This document shows, one piece after another, positions 17,390-26,523 of a stretch of 64,000 nt of DNA; within the stretch, counting starts at the first letter, position 1; each line of letters opens with the position of its first letter. Location: the NCBI RefSeq assembly GCF_001517085.1, contig NZ_LRAC01000087.1:62001-126000 (forward strand), read 5' to 3'. This stretch comes from Paenibacillus sp. DMB5 (lineage in GTDB: Bacteria; Bacillota; Bacilli; Paenibacillales; Paenibacillaceae). The notes beneath the pieces were generated by a model. That model did no database searches and had not been told where the DNA came from. It worked only from the letters and a program-made list of their open reading frames with translations. Made by a program: the position numbers and the translations under genes.

Positions 17390-18724
17390 TTATTTATTCT
17401 GCTTCAGATATTCATTGTGCCGCTTCACCATTGCACTGATAGTCTGATCAATGGTCTGCGAGCCGAGGAAATATTTCTCATACTCCTGGGAACGCATATC
17501 CATAACCTCCTGTGCCAGACTGCGCACATAGGTCGGGGTAGTATTGTCGAACATAACGTACATCAGGGAGTCGAGATCGTAAGTGTCACTTTTATCGCCG
17601 AGCAGGCTTTTGAGCGCGTCATCCTGGTTGGCATCCCTGGATGCCGGAAGTCTTCCGCCTGCGGCCATAGGCGCCATGCCGCCGTCGGAGTACCATTTCA
17701 GGAATTCCCATGCGGCTTCCTGCTTTTTGGACTTGGCATTGATCGATATATAGTCACCCAGACCTCCGCGGGTCACATAGCTGTCAGCGCTATCGGCGAG
17801 GCGGGGGACAGGCGCGAAGGCGATTTTGAAATCACGCGGGAAGTCGGTAAAATTGTTGGAGCTGCGCAGCAGCCAGGCCCCGATGTTGAGCATAGGAACC
17901 TCTCCGCTGAGAAAGACCTGTTCCACCGGCATTTTGGAGGTCAGCTGCTCACCGAGCGGCGGCGTGGTTTTATCCTCTTTCATCATGGTGTTTAGTGTTT
18001 CCAGCCATTTGGTAACGAGCGGATGATCGAGATTAGAGCTGCCGTCCGCTTTGGTATAGCCCTCCTGTGACAGCACCGAGTCAATCGGATCGACAAAAGG
18101 CTCCATATTCTGGATGAATCCGTAGCCGGAGCCTGTTTTGAGCTTTTTCGCATATTCGCGCAGCTCATCCCAGGTCCATTCCTTCGGAACCGGCAGTCCG
18201 GCAGCATCCAGAGCATCCTTATTCAGGGCGATGAAGAACGGGCTTTTGGTAGTCGGGACACCGTAATATTTGCCGTCGATTTTCCAGCTGGCCGCATCTG
18301 CGCCCATCTTTTCATCAATATTGTAGTCAGTGAACGGGCTGAGATCGAGTGCCAGACCCGATTCGACCCGTTTGGCGGCATGGGAAACCGTATAGCTGAC
18401 GAAAAGATCGACATCCTGGCCGGTAATCATCGCCGTATCAAGCTTGAGGTTTCCGTCATCATCATTGACAAAGCGGACGTATTCCACCTGAATCTCCGGA
18501 TGCTCCTTGTTCCATTGGTCGATGACCTGCTGCGGGCCGGACTCCGGCGGCACTCCGCCCCACATTTTAAGTGTAACCGGAGCTGATGACTGGGCGGGTG
18601 TATTGCTGGTGCCAGCGCTTTCAGTTGCAGCCGTTGAATTATTGCCGTTACCTGAGCATCCCGCAAGCAGCCCTGCAGTCAGAACAAGCGATGTGAATCC
18701 GGTGAGCCATCTTTTCTTTTTCAA
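17390..18724 (-). CDS. Sugar ABC transporter substrate-binding lipoprotein (family 1)
   Basis: A 444-residue lipoprotein that should capture a sugar or oligosaccharide for the two CUT1 permeases. The start is TTG at 18724, giving MKKKRWLTGF, with GGGAGG 9 nt upstream; a longer in-frame start lacks a ribosome site. The lipobox is L-L-A-G-C, so the mature protein begins at that Cys and is membrane-anchored. The SBP_bac_1 fold is recognised from 'VTLKMWGGVPPESGPQQVIDQW' split across positions 55-77 and the later 'DLFVSYTVSHAAKRVESG'. A terminator-like hairpin follows. Confidence 0.92.
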   Translation of the reverse strand: MKKKRWLTGFTSLVLTAGLLAGCSGNGNNSTAATESAGTSNTPAQSSAPVTLKMWGGVPPESGPQQVIDQWNKEHPEIQVEYVRFVNDDDGNLKLDTAMITGQDVDLFVSYTVSHAAKRVESGLALDLSPFTDYNIDEKMGADAASWKIDGKYYGVPTTKSPFFIALNKDALDAAGLPVPKEWTWDELREYAKKLKTGSGYGFIQNMEPFVDPIDSVLSQEGYTKADGSSNLDHPLVTKWLETLNTMMKEDKTTPPLGEQLTSKMPVEQVFLSGEVPMLNIGAWLLRSSNNFTDFPRDFKIAFAPVPRLADSADSYVTRGGLGDYISINAKSKKQEAAWEFLKWYSDGGMAPMAAGGRLPASRDANQDDALKSLLGDKSDTYDLDSLMYVMFDNTTPTYVRSLAQEVMDMRSQEYEKYFLGSQTIDQTISAMVKRHNEYLKQNK

Positions 18725-18798
18725 AAGCGACAACCTCCCTGTGTAAACCCTAATATTATGTTTGCATTTCAAGAATACCAGATCGGCAAAAACGCCTG

Positions 18799-18813
18799 AA
18801 GGAACAAAAACAA
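18799..18813. promoter_or_regulatory. Candidate response-regulator site upstream of the binding-protein gene
   Basis: AAGGAACAAAAACAA is 14/15 identical to 13264-13278 before the permease operon. It lies 75 bp upstream of the TTG start. Confidence 0.4.
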
Positions 18814-18919
18814 GGAGAATATGGAACATAACTTTTGAATTAACCGAAACAATTGCTGCAGATTGCATCAATATGTTCTATTTCAGGGCTAATTCTGCAC
18901 ATAGAGCGGAGGGAAGAAA

Positions 18920-18948
18920 TGTAACCGCATTCCTGCTTATGCTATAAT
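18920..18948 (+). promoter_or_regulatory. Extended -10 promoter of the small membrane protein gene
   Basis: TGC-TATAAT (TATAAT at 18943-18948) is an extended -10 element. A weak -35 (TGTAAC, 18920-18925) lies 17 bp upstream. Confidence 0.5.
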
Positions 18949-19005
18949 AGCAACTAACAGAGATAGAAAGAGCTTTGCCAAAATTACAATGGGAGTGTTG
19001 CGGGA

Positions 19006-19197
19006 ATGAGGAAGTATAATATTTGGCGGCCGATCATGCTGATTCTGGTTGTCCTGGTGACGAGATCGCTGGTAACGACAATCTGTCTGCTGTTCGGCAT
19101 GTCAGAGGAGTCAGCCAGCAGCATCGCTATGATCGGGATGGTTATTGCTGCACTGATTATGTATAACCGGATGATGAAAACGACCAGGCGAAAATAA
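19006..19197 (+). CDS. Small two-helix membrane protein of unknown function
   Basis: A 63-residue protein with two hydrophobic segments (about 8-30 and 38-52) joined by an acidic turn (MSEESASS) and ending in a basic tail (KTTRRK). I recognise no family. A GGGAG sequence about 11 nt upstream of the ATG and an extended -10 promoter support expression. The unusual 3' region (19198-19360) can form several hairpins and ends in a T8 tract. Confidence 0.65.
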   Translation: MRKYNIWRPIMLILVVLVTRSLVTTICLLFGMSEESASSIAMIGMVIAALIMYNRMMKTTRRK

Positions 19198-19237
19198 GCC
19201 CTGCAGTATTTCAGGTTAACAGGCAGGTTATTTCACA

Positions 19238-19358
19238 CATCCGAACAAGGCGGATGAACGAACTTATCAAGGATCATCGGCAAGTAAACCTCTCCTTACA
19301 AAAGACTGGCGGCAGACTGGCCGGCTTCCGGGTTGCCAAAGAGGGGTTTCTTTTTTTT
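19238..19358 (+). ncRNA. Structured 3' region with competing hairpins
   Basis: CATCCG/CGGATG (19238-19256) forms one clear hairpin. GGCAA (19279-19283) can pair with TTGCC (19333-19337), while AAACCTCT (19286-19293) can pair with AGAGGGGTTT (19340-19349), which precedes a T8 tract. The two long-range pairings cross, so they exclude each other, as in a terminator/antiterminator switch. CCGGGTTGCC and GGCAAGTAAACC recall the c-di-GMP-I riboswitch, but the match is too poor to name it. No plus-strand gene follows closely. Confidence 0.3.
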
Positions 19359-19420
19359 GCATTTTTGTCTGGTGGCCGGACACGTAAAGAGCAGATAAGG
19401 GCTTTAGTCTTAATAGAATA

Positions 19421-19475
19421 AAAAAAGGGCGCCCCAAGCAGCCGTCTTAAGACTGGCTTGAGGGCGTCCTTTTTG
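19421..19475. terminator. Bidirectional terminator
   Basis: AAAGGGCGCCC...GCCGTC pairs across a TTAA loop with GACTGGC...GGGCGTCCTTTTT. A-rich and T-rich flanks on both sides let it serve the small membrane gene and the convergent LuxR gene. Confidence 0.8.
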
Positions 19476-19496
19476 CTGTGCAGCGGGTCATGCGGA

Positions 19497-20586
19497 TTAC
19501 TGATACCTGGAGTAGAGCAGCCAGATGAGCTCCCGGCGGCTGCTGACCCCGGCCTTGCTGAAGACCGATTTCAGATGATCCTGCACGGTATAGGCAGAGA
19601 TGTGAAGGAGCTGGGCCAGCTCCTTGGTTGAGTGTCCCCTGGACAGATGATGGACGATTTCTTTTTCCCGTTCCGTGAAGCCAAAGGCTTCGGTAATCAT
19701 AGGCAGCAGGTCGCCAGACTTGGCCGCTGTGAAGGAAACGGCCAGCTGGACAAGACCGGATGGGCCGTCCAGCCTGCTGGCGGTGATGTTGATGAAGCGC
19801 CCGTTAGGGACGCGGAGGCAAACCCTTGCCGCTGCGGATTCGCCGGAAGCGGGCACTCCGCTCCGACCCCGCCCGTCCGCCGTCAGCGCCCGCAGGCTGA
19901 CGACCCTGACCGGCCCGGGCAGCGCGGGCCGGGACTGCTGCTCCATGCGCTGCAGCTGCTCCAGCAATAGCTCCCTCCCGGGTTGAGGCTCACCGGCTCC
20001 AGCCCGTCATCCAGAATGATAATCCCTTCCTCCGGCTGCCCGCCGGAATCAGCAGGAGCGGCCTGGCTCAGCGCCTTGGCCTTCAGGCGGCCCGCAATCA
20101 GCGGGGCAATATCACGGATGAACTGCAGCTCCTCCTGCTGAAACGGTCCCTGTTCCTCTTTGCGGAACAGGATCAGGAATCCCCAGCAGGCTTCGCCTAT
20201 CCTGAGCGCAGCCCTGAGCTCGTCCGCGAAGCCCGCGGGCTGCAGCACCTCACGGTAACGCCGGCTTAGCTTCGGCCGGCCGCCTGTGGCTTCCCATAGC
20301 GAGGAAACTGCTGCGTTAGAGCGGGCCAGCTCTGTGAACTTATTATAGTCGTCATGCAAGTATTCATTGTCAGCAGGGCGCCATGGATGCGTTCAAGTCC
20401 CTGCTCGGTAATAGCGCCTGTAGTAAGCAGAGTCTGCGGATCGACGGTCGTACAGCAGGCTGCGTCAAAGCTAAGGCCTGTTCTGATCCGGGTCAGCATA
20501 ATCTCCCTGTACATCAGGGAGGACAGCTGCTGCTGCTGATCCAGCTCCTGCAAAAGTCTAGCCATTGCGGCAGTTGCTTCTTTCAT
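19497..20586 (-). pseudogene. LuxR-family regulator with two frameshifts
   Basis: Three consecutive minus-strand frames make one protein of about 363 residues: an N-terminal helical part (20586 to about 20368), a GAF-like middle (to about 19975) and a LuxR helix-turn-helix at the end (GFTEREKEIVHHLSRGHSTK, then KELAQLLHISAYTVQDHLKS). The first break is explained by losing one A from AAA (restoring LLTNEYLHDDYNKF), the second by losing one G from GGGG (restoring NPGGELLLEQLQ). Both are homopolymers, so sequence error is likely, but a true pseudogene cannot be excluded. The gene is divergent from the methyltransferase operon and may regulate it. Confidence 0.75.
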
Positions 20587-20743
20587 ACTCCGGCCCTTTC
20601 GCGGTACATGGATTGGTTGTGTCTGCCCGGGGGCTGTGATAAATCCCAGTTATGTGGGATGGTGCGCAGCCGGTACAGCTCTGATAATTATTAGTAGTTA
20701 TTATTATAGCTTACCGCAGCAGATCATCAAACGGAGGGATTCT

Positions 20744-21457
20744 ATGAACAAGGCTACGAATGGGACAGCTAACCCCTGGGAACAGGCGGATGGCGATCGG
20801 TATACAAGCAATATCAGCCGCAAAATACCAGGCTATCAGCTGCAGTATGAGCTGATGGATACTCTGCTGACGGCGCAGCTGGACCAGCGGGAGCAGCCCG
20901 GGCTGCTGGTCGCGGGTGCAGGCGGCGGCCAGGAGATTGTTACGCTCGGACGGAGCCATCCGGACTGGCATTTCTGCGGTCTGGATCTTTCAGCTTCCAT
21001 GCTGGAGACGGCCCGGCAGCGGATTGCTGCAGCCGGGCTGGCCGATCAGGCGGAGCTGCATCAGGGCGATCTCCGCTCTTGGAGCGGCGGCGGAGAGTAT
21101 GATGCTGCAACCTGCATGCTGGTGCTGCATTTTGTACAGGGGCGGGAGAACAAGCTGGCATTGCTGCAAGCCATTTCAGCCCGGCTGAAAACGAATGCGC
21201 CGCTGTTTATCTCGGCCATAAACGGCGACCCCGCTTCAGAGGCCTGGCGTGTGCAGATGGCTGGCTGGAGGCTGCATATGCTGCGTAACGGGGTAGGGCA
21301 TGAGCAATGGGAGGCCTTCGCTTCTTCCTTCGGAGTGACTTCCCATCCGCTTCCGGCGGAGGAAATGGAGCTGCTGCTGGAGCAGGCCGGATTCATGCTT
21401 TTAACGAAATATTTCGGCTCCTATCTGATCGACGGATGGATGGCGCTCAAGCGGTAA
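20744..21457 (+). CDS. Class I SAM-dependent methyltransferase
   Basis: A 237-residue Rossmann-fold methyltransferase. Motif I appears as LLVAGAGGGQEI (about 50-61), the acidic residue binding the ribose as F-C-G-L-D-L-S, and the post-motif region as 'YDAATCMLVLHFVQG'. The start is ATG at 20744, with GGAGGG upstream; an earlier in-frame ATG lacks a ribosome site. The substrate is unknown. It is the first gene of a two-gene operon with a saccharopine-dehydrogenase-like protein 80 bp downstream, divergent from the LuxR gene. Confidence 0.88.
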   Translation: MNKATNGTANPWEQADGDRYTSNISRKIPGYQLQYELMDTLLTAQLDQREQPGLLVAGAGGGQEIVTLGRSHPDWHFCGLDLSASMLETARQRIAAAGLADQAELHQGDLRSWSGGGEYDAATCMLVLHFVQGRENKLALLQAISARLKTNAPLFISAINGDPASEAWRVQMAGWRLHMLRNGVGHEQWEAFASSFGVTSHPLPAEEMELLLEQAGFMLLTKYFGSYLIDGWMALKR

Positions 21458-21537
21458 GCTTCCGGAAGAACAGCTGCAGAATGAATAGGGCAAACCCATC
21501 AACAATCCATTACCAGATAAGCTAAGGAGCAAATGCA

Positions 21538-22659
21538 ATGAGGACAGAAATTGTTGTAATAGGCGGATACGGACATGTGGGCGGGCAAATCTGTACGCTG
21601 CTGGATAGCAGATTTCCGGGTGTTGTCTATGCCGCAGGCCGCAATTCAGAGCGTGCAGAAAGGTTCAGCAGAAGCACCGGAGGCCGGATCAGGCCCATGC
21701 GGATTGACGCGGCTGAGGCCTTCCCTGCGCAGCAGCTGCAGAAGGTGAAGCTGGTCGTGATGTGTCTGGATCAGCAGGACACCTCCTTTGCAGAGGCTTG
21801 TCTGAGAGAGGGAATTCATTATATAGATGTCACGGCAAGCCTCGAATTCTTTAGCCGGATGGAGCAGCTGGCCAGCTCCGGACATGATTATACAGCGGCT
21901 GCAGTGCTAAGCGTCGGGCTGGCTCCCGGGCTGACCAACCTGCTGGCGGGTGAAGCCGTCCGCTCATTAGATGAGGTGCGGCAGCTGGACATCGGCATTC
22001 TGCTGGGACTCGGCGACAGCCATGGCCAGGCGGCAATTGAATGGACTGTAGATAACCTGTCGGCACAGTTTGAGGTGTTGCAGGAGGGCAGCAGGGTGCG
22101 GGTAAACAGCTTTACGGACGGCCTGCTGACAGACTGGGGGACAGGACTCGGCAGACGCCGGGCCTACCGCTTTCCGTTCGCAGACCAGCGGACGCTGGCC
22201 CGGACACTGCGCGTCCCGACGGTATCAACCAGACTGTGCTTTGATTCAAGGACGGCCACGGCAGGCATTGCGCTGCTGCAGAAGCTCGGGCTGCTCCGGC
22301 TCCTGAAGGGCAGATGGCTGCGGCGGGCGGCTGTAGCCGGTTTTGGCCGCGTCCGCTGGGGCAGTGAGCAATATGCCGTCAAGGTAGAGGGCTCCGGCTT
22401 GAAGAACGGGGCTCCGGCCCGCTCCGAATATGTAATTCACGGATTGAAGGAAGCAGAAATCACTGCCCGGGTGGCTGCAATTGTGGCCGGAACGATCTAT
22501 CAGGAAGGGAATAACAAGCCGGGGATTCATCATCTGGAGCAGCTGTTTCAGGTGAAGCTGGAACAAAGCTCTCTTTCGCTGCAGCTGCAGGATCAGCAGT
22601 CTGACAGCGGCGGTTATAACACGGTCAGCGGGGTCAGCTGCTGGTCCCGGCATACCTGA
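21538..22659 (+). CDS. Saccharopine dehydrogenase-like NAD(P)-binding protein
   Basis: A 373-residue protein with an N-terminal Rossmann motif (VVIGGYGHVGGQI, residues 5-17) and the shape of the saccharopine dehydrogenase NADP-binding family, including 'CLREGIHYIDVTA' and 'SVGLAPGLTNLLA'. Such proteins are often reductases of unknown substrate rather than lysine enzymes. AAGGAG precedes the ATG. It follows the methyltransferase and ends at a strong terminator. Confidence 0.85.
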   Translation: MRTEIVVIGGYGHVGGQICTLLDSRFPGVVYAAGRNSERAERFSRSTGGRIRPMRIDAAEAFPAQQLQKVKLVVMCLDQQDTSFAEACLREGIHYIDVTASLEFFSRMEQLASSGHDYTAAAVLSVGLAPGLTNLLAGEAVRSLDEVRQLDIGILLGLGDSHGQAAIEWTVDNLSAQFEVLQEGSRVRVNSFTDGLLTDWGTGLGRRRAYRFPFADQRTLARTLRVPTVSTRLCFDSRTATAGIALLQKLGLLRLLKGRWLRRAAVAGFGRVRWGSEQYAVKVEGSGLKNGAPARSEYVIHGLKEAEITARVAAIVAGTIYQEGNNKPGIHHLEQLFQVKLEQSSLSLQLQDQQSDSGGYNTVSGVSCWSRHT

Positions 22660-22663
22660 AACA

Positions 22664-22685
22664 AGAGGGCTTCGGCCCTCTTTTT
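22664..22685 (+). terminator. Terminator after the saccharopine dehydrogenase-like gene
   Basis: AGAGGGC-TTCG-GCCCTCT followed by TTTT: a UUCG tetraloop hairpin. Confidence 0.93.
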
Positions 22686-22716
22686 CAGAAAAATGGCTGT
22701 AAATCCAATCAAACCT

Positions 22717-22745
22717 TTGATTCTTGTAAGGGTATTCTTTATAGT
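22717..22745 (+). promoter_or_regulatory. Promoter of the GH3 gene
   Basis: TTGATT (22717-22722) and TATAGT (22740-22745) are separated by 17 bp, 50 bp before the TTG start. Confidence 0.6.
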
Positions 22746-22795
22746 AAGGGGAGAACCTGCAAAGGATAGGGATCTTACAACCGGGAGGAAACAAA

Positions 22796-25582
22796 TTGAG
22801 CACTGATAAAATCGGAATTCCGTTGGAAGGCTTTGCTGAATTCAGCAGAATAGTAGCTGCAGAGGGCGCCGTCCTGCTGCGTAATGAAGGAAATGTACTG
22901 CCGCTTCGTGATAACGAAACCGCTTCAGTTTTCGGCAGAATCCAAGTGAATTACTACCGCAGCGGTACAGGATCGGGCGGAAGCGTGAATGTAGCATATA
23001 CAACGAACCTGCTGGACGGGCTGCGCAGCAAGGAGAATATTAAGGTCAATGAAGAGCTGGCTGCAGTCTATGAGGAATGGATTCAGGAGCATCCGTTTGA
23101 CAACGGCGGCGGCGGCTGGGCTGCTGAACCGTGGCACCAGAAGGAAATGCCGCTGACGGATGAACTGGTGAAGCAGGCCAGAAGCGTGTCGGATAAGGCG
23201 ATCATCGTCATCGGACGCACTGCCGGCGAAGACCAGGATAATGCCGATGCGGCGGGAAGCTACCAGCTGACTGTGGATGAGAAGACGATGCTGAAGCAGG
23301 TGACGGCCTATTTCGAGCAAACCATCGTCGTGCTGAACGTATCGAACATTATTGATATGAGCTGGCTGAACGATGAAAGCTATACCAATCCGATCTCTTC
23401 AGTGATCTACTCCTGGCAGGGCGGAATGGAAGGCGGCAATGCGATTGCCGACGTGCTGGCCGGAGACGTTACGCCAAGCGGCAAGCTGACGGACACCATT
23501 GCTTATTCAATCAATGATTATCCGTCGACGGTCAATTACGGCAACGAATTCAAGAACCTGTACCAGGAAGATATTTATGTGGGCTACCGGTATTTTGAGA
23601 CGTTTTGTCCGGATAAGGTCCAGTTTGAATTCGGCTACGGGCTCTCCTATACCACATTCAGTGTAGAACCGAAAGAAGCCAAGCTGTTCACCAAGGATGA
23701 GAAAACCTATGCATGGATCGACGTAACCGTAACCAATACTGGCAGTACTTATGCCGGAAAAGAAGTCGTACAGGCTTACTACGAAGCCCCGCAGGGCAAG
23801 CTGGGTAAACCGGCAAGGGTTCTGGCGGCCTTCGGCAAGACCGGGGTGCTGTATCCGGGTGAATCCGAGACGATTGCTCTCAGCTTCGAGCTACGGACTA
23901 TGGCGTCCTATGATGATGCCGGAGTGACAGGCCATCCTTCGGCCTTTGTGCTGGAAGCCGGAACCTACCGGCTGTACGCAGGGACAAGTGTAAAGCAGGC
24001 TGTGCCTGTCGGCTTTGAAGGCAAAGAGGGATATGTGCAGGAGGAACTCGAGGTAGTGGAGCAGCTGCAGGAGGCGCTGGCGCCTTCGGAGAGCTTCACC
24101 AGAATGATGCCGGGTGCCCGCCGGGCGGACGGCTCCTATGAGCTTGTCTATGTGGAAGCGCCCAAGCAGAAGATTTCGCTGGCCGAGCGCATTGAGCGTA
24201 ACCTGCCGCAGAGTCTGGAGCAGACCGGTGACCAGGGCTACAAGCTGCGCGATGTGCAGGAGGGCAAGGTCAGCCTGGCAGCGTTCGTTGCCCAGCTGAG
24301 CGATGAGGACCTGGCTGCGCTGGTCAGAGGCGAAGGCATGAGCAGCCCGCTGGTTACACCGGGAACAGCTTCAGCCTTCGGAGGCGTAACCGATTCGCTG
24401 TACAGCTATGGCATCCCGGTGGCCTGTACATCTGACGGCCCGTCCGGTATCCGGATGGACAGCGGACAGAAGGCGACCCAGGTCTCGATCGGGACGCTGC
24501 TTGCGGCAACGTGGAACGCGGATCTGGTCGAAGAGCTGTATGTGATGGAGGGACAGGAGCTGCTGCGCAACAACATTGACACGCTGCTCGGACCTGGACT
24601 TAACATCCGCCGCAGCCCGCTGAACGGGCGCAACTTCGAATATTTCTCCGAGGATCCGCTGGTCTCCGGCGTATTCGCCGCAGCCTGCACCCGCGGGATC
24701 CGCAAAGGCGGATCAAGTGCAACGCTGAAGCACTTCGCCTGCAACAATCAGGAGAAATACCGCAGTAAGGTGGATGCTGTTGTATCGGAACGCGCCCTGC
24801 GCGAGCTTTACCTGAAGGGCTTTGAGATTGCGGTTAAAGAGGGCGGAGCAAATTCAATCATGACCTCTTATAATCCGGTTAACGGACACTGGGCGGCATC
24901 CAACTACGACCTTAATACAACCATTCTCCGCGGCGAATGGGGCTTCAAGGGTATCGTGATGACCGACTGGTGGGCAGTAATGAACGACTGTGCCGAGGGA
25001 GGCCCGGCTGACCGGAAGTACACAAACTGGATGGTCCGTGCCCAGAATGACCTGTATATGGTTGTCAGCAACTACGGTGCGGAAACCAACGCTTACGGCG
25101 ATAACACCATTGAGGCGCTGGCGAATGGTACGCTGACCCGCGGAGAGCTGCAGCGCAGCGCGGTTAACATTCTGGAGTTCATCCTTCAGGCGCCGGTCTC
25201 CTCCAGAGAGCAAGTGATCGAAGAGACGGTTGAGTCCTTTACAGCTGCGCCGGCCTTGGCGGCAGAACAGGCACAGACGCTGTCCGCCCAGGGACAGGTT
25301 ACACTGACTGCAGAAGGCACGGCCGTCCTGAAGGTGGAGCAGGCCGGAGTATACCGGCTGTTTGCCCGCGTCATGTCCCCGGATACCGAGCTGGCGCAGA
25401 GCGCATGCAACCTGAACCTGAACGGCCGGACGGTGACAACCGTTCAGACGAACGGTACTGAAGGCCGCTGGATTCAGCTGAAGCTGGTGAAGGCACAGCT
25501 GGAAGCCGGCCTGTATGAGCTGACCCTGGAGCATGTGAAGCCTGGAATGCAGGTGGAAGCTATCGAATTTAAACTGGTGTAG
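22796..25582 (+). CDS. Glycoside hydrolase family 3 (beta-glucosidase-like), inverted domain order
   Basis: This 928-residue enzyme should release terminal beta-linked glucose or a related sugar from oligosaccharides. The usual GH3 order is reversed: the domain normally C-terminal comes first (VAAEGAVLLRNEGNVLPL near residues 20-37, with an FnIII-like module about 295-400). The TIM-barrel domain follows at about 490-790, with TSDGPSGIR, 'LKHFACNNQE' and the nucleophile Asp in GIVMTDWWA. The same arrangement is known from Ruminococcus albus-type enzymes. The last ~100 residues look like a CBM6/35-type sugar-binding domain. There is no signal peptide, so it is cytoplasmic. The start is TTG with GGGAGG upstream. 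Confidence 0.9.
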   Translation: MSTDKIGIPLEGFAEFSRIVAAEGAVLLRNEGNVLPLRDNETASVFGRIQVNYYRSGTGSGGSVNVAYTTNLLDGLRSKENIKVNEELAAVYEEWIQEHPFDNGGGGWAAEPWHQKEMPLTDELVKQARSVSDKAIIVIGRTAGEDQDNADAAGSYQLTVDEKTMLKQVTAYFEQTIVVLNVSNIIDMSWLNDESYTNPISSVIYSWQGGMEGGNAIADVLAGDVTPSGKLTDTIAYSINDYPSTVNYGNEFKNLYQEDIYVGYRYFETFCPDKVQFEFGYGLSYTTFSVEPKEAKLFTKDEKTYAWIDVTVTNTGSTYAGKEVVQAYYEAPQGKLGKPARVLAAFGKTGVLYPGESETIALSFELRTMASYDDAGVTGHPSAFVLEAGTYRLYAGTSVKQAVPVGFEGKEGYVQEELEVVEQLQEALAPSESFTRMMPGARRADGSYELVYVEAPKQKISLAERIERNLPQSLEQTGDQGYKLRDVQEGKVSLAAFVAQLSDEDLAALVRGEGMSSPLVTPGTASAFGGVTDSLYSYGIPVACTSDGPSGIRMDSGQKATQVSIGTLLAATWNADLVEELYVMEGQELLRNNIDTLLGPGLNIRRSPLNGRNFEYFSEDPLVSGVFAAACTRGIRKGGSSATLKHFACNNQEKYRSKVDAVVSERALRELYLKGFEIAVKEGGANSIMTSYNPVNGHWAASNYDLNTTILRGEWGFKGIVMTDWWAVMNDCAEGGPADRKYTNWMVRAQNDLYMVVSNYGAETNAYGDNTIEALANGTLTRGELQRSAVNILEFILQAPVSSREQVIEETVESFTAAPALAAEQAQTLSAQGQVTLTAEGTAVLKVEQAGVYRLFARVMSPDTELAQSACNLNLNGRTVTTVQTNGTEGRWIQLKLVKAQLEAGLYELTLEHVKPGMQVEAIEFKLV

Positions 25583-25615
25583 GATAAGGCTCTAAGCGCC
25601 GTTTCCAACCCTGAA

Positions 25616-25659
25616 GCAAAAGGCACTCCGGCCCCGGCCGAGTGCCTTTTGCTTTTTTT
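25616..25659 (+). terminator. Terminator after the GH3 gene
   Basis: The stem AAAAGGCACTC/GAGTGCCTTTT has CGGCC/GGCCG inside the loop and is followed by CTTTTTTT. Confidence 0.9.
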
Positions 25660-25765
25660 GGTTATATAACAGGTAAGCAACTATCCGGCTCCCGGTTCCG
25701 TCTTAAAGATACAGCCGCTTAGGATTTGACAACCTGACTACTACTTCAAGGGAGATGAGTGCGAC

Positions 25766-26359
25766 ATGAAAAAAGCTATACTGCTAACAACGATAATGTG
25801 CAGCCTGGCCTTGGCCGGCTGCGGGAATAACGCTCAGCAGAATACCAATTCGGCCGGATCAGACCCGGCCGTACAGGAGACGGCTGCGCCGGCAGCAACG
25901 GCTCCGGCTACCGCTGCGCCGGAAGAAACGGCAGCCGCGGCAACGGCAACAACGGCCCCGGCGGCAACAGCGGCTACTGAGCAGACGCCGGCAGCTTCCG
26001 CCGTCAAGCAGAAGTACCTGGATAAGCTGGATGCTGTGGAAGCCGGGCTCAGCGATCTGCAGGAGCAATATGATTCCGGGGTAACCGCCTCCATGACCGA
26101 GGCTGCAACCAAGGAATATGAGCGCTGGGATAAGGCTCTGAACGAAGTATACACTGCGCTCAAGAGCCTGCTCTCCGAGAGTGAAATGGCTGAGCTCAAG
26201 GAGAAGCAGCTGGAGTGGATCACCTACCGGGATAAAACAGCGGAGGAAGCGGCAGCTAAATATGAAGGCGGCACGATGCAGCCGCTGGAATATGTGTCTG
26301 TGCTGGCAAGCACCACGAAAGAGAGAAGCTATGAGCTTGTGAATATGTACATGAAATAA
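25766..26359 (+). CDS. Lipoprotein with DUF1311 (LprI-like) domain
   Basis: A 197-residue lipoprotein. The signal peptide ends in the lipobox L-A-L-A-G-C. An Ala/Thr/Pro-rich stretch (about 35-82) forms a spacer from the membrane. The C-terminal ~110 residues fit the DUF1311 family, with 'YDSGVTASMTEAATKEYERW' and 'LKEKQLEWITYRD'. Related LprI proteins have been linked to lysozyme inhibition; that role is not shown here. GGGAG precedes the ATG. The gene stands alone. Confidence 0.85.
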   Translation: MKKAILLTTIMCSLALAGCGNNAQQNTNSAGSDPAVQETAAPAATAPATAAPEETAAAATATTAPAATAATEQTPAASAVKQKYLDKLDAVEAGLSDLQEQYDSGVTASMTEAATKEYERWDKALNEVYTALKSLLSESEMAELKEKQLEWITYRDKTAEEAAAKYEGGTMQPLEYVSVLASTTKERSYELVNMYMK

Positions 26360-26361
26360 GC

Positions 26362-26395
26362 CTGCCGGGCACTTTAAGGCCGGGCAGTGGTTTTC
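26362..26395 (+). terminator. Weak terminator after the DUF1311 lipoprotein gene
   Basis: CTGCCGGGC pairs with GCCGGGCAG with one mismatch and is followed by GGTTTT. The hairpin is imperfect. Confidence 0.5.
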
Positions 26396-26523
26396 CTGAT
26401 TCCAGGAGACCGCTGTCCGGCCTTTTTACCGTTTTACAAGCTAAGACTGCTATTCCTTATTCATAAGTCCCTTCAGCCCGGTCATAAACGGCCGGATCTG
26501 CTTAATCATGCCATAGCCCATCT

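Noticed and set aside
19238..19345. Firm call of a c-di-GMP-I riboswitch
   Set aside because: Key conserved stretches are interrupted and no gene lies downstream on that strand; kept only as a structured region.
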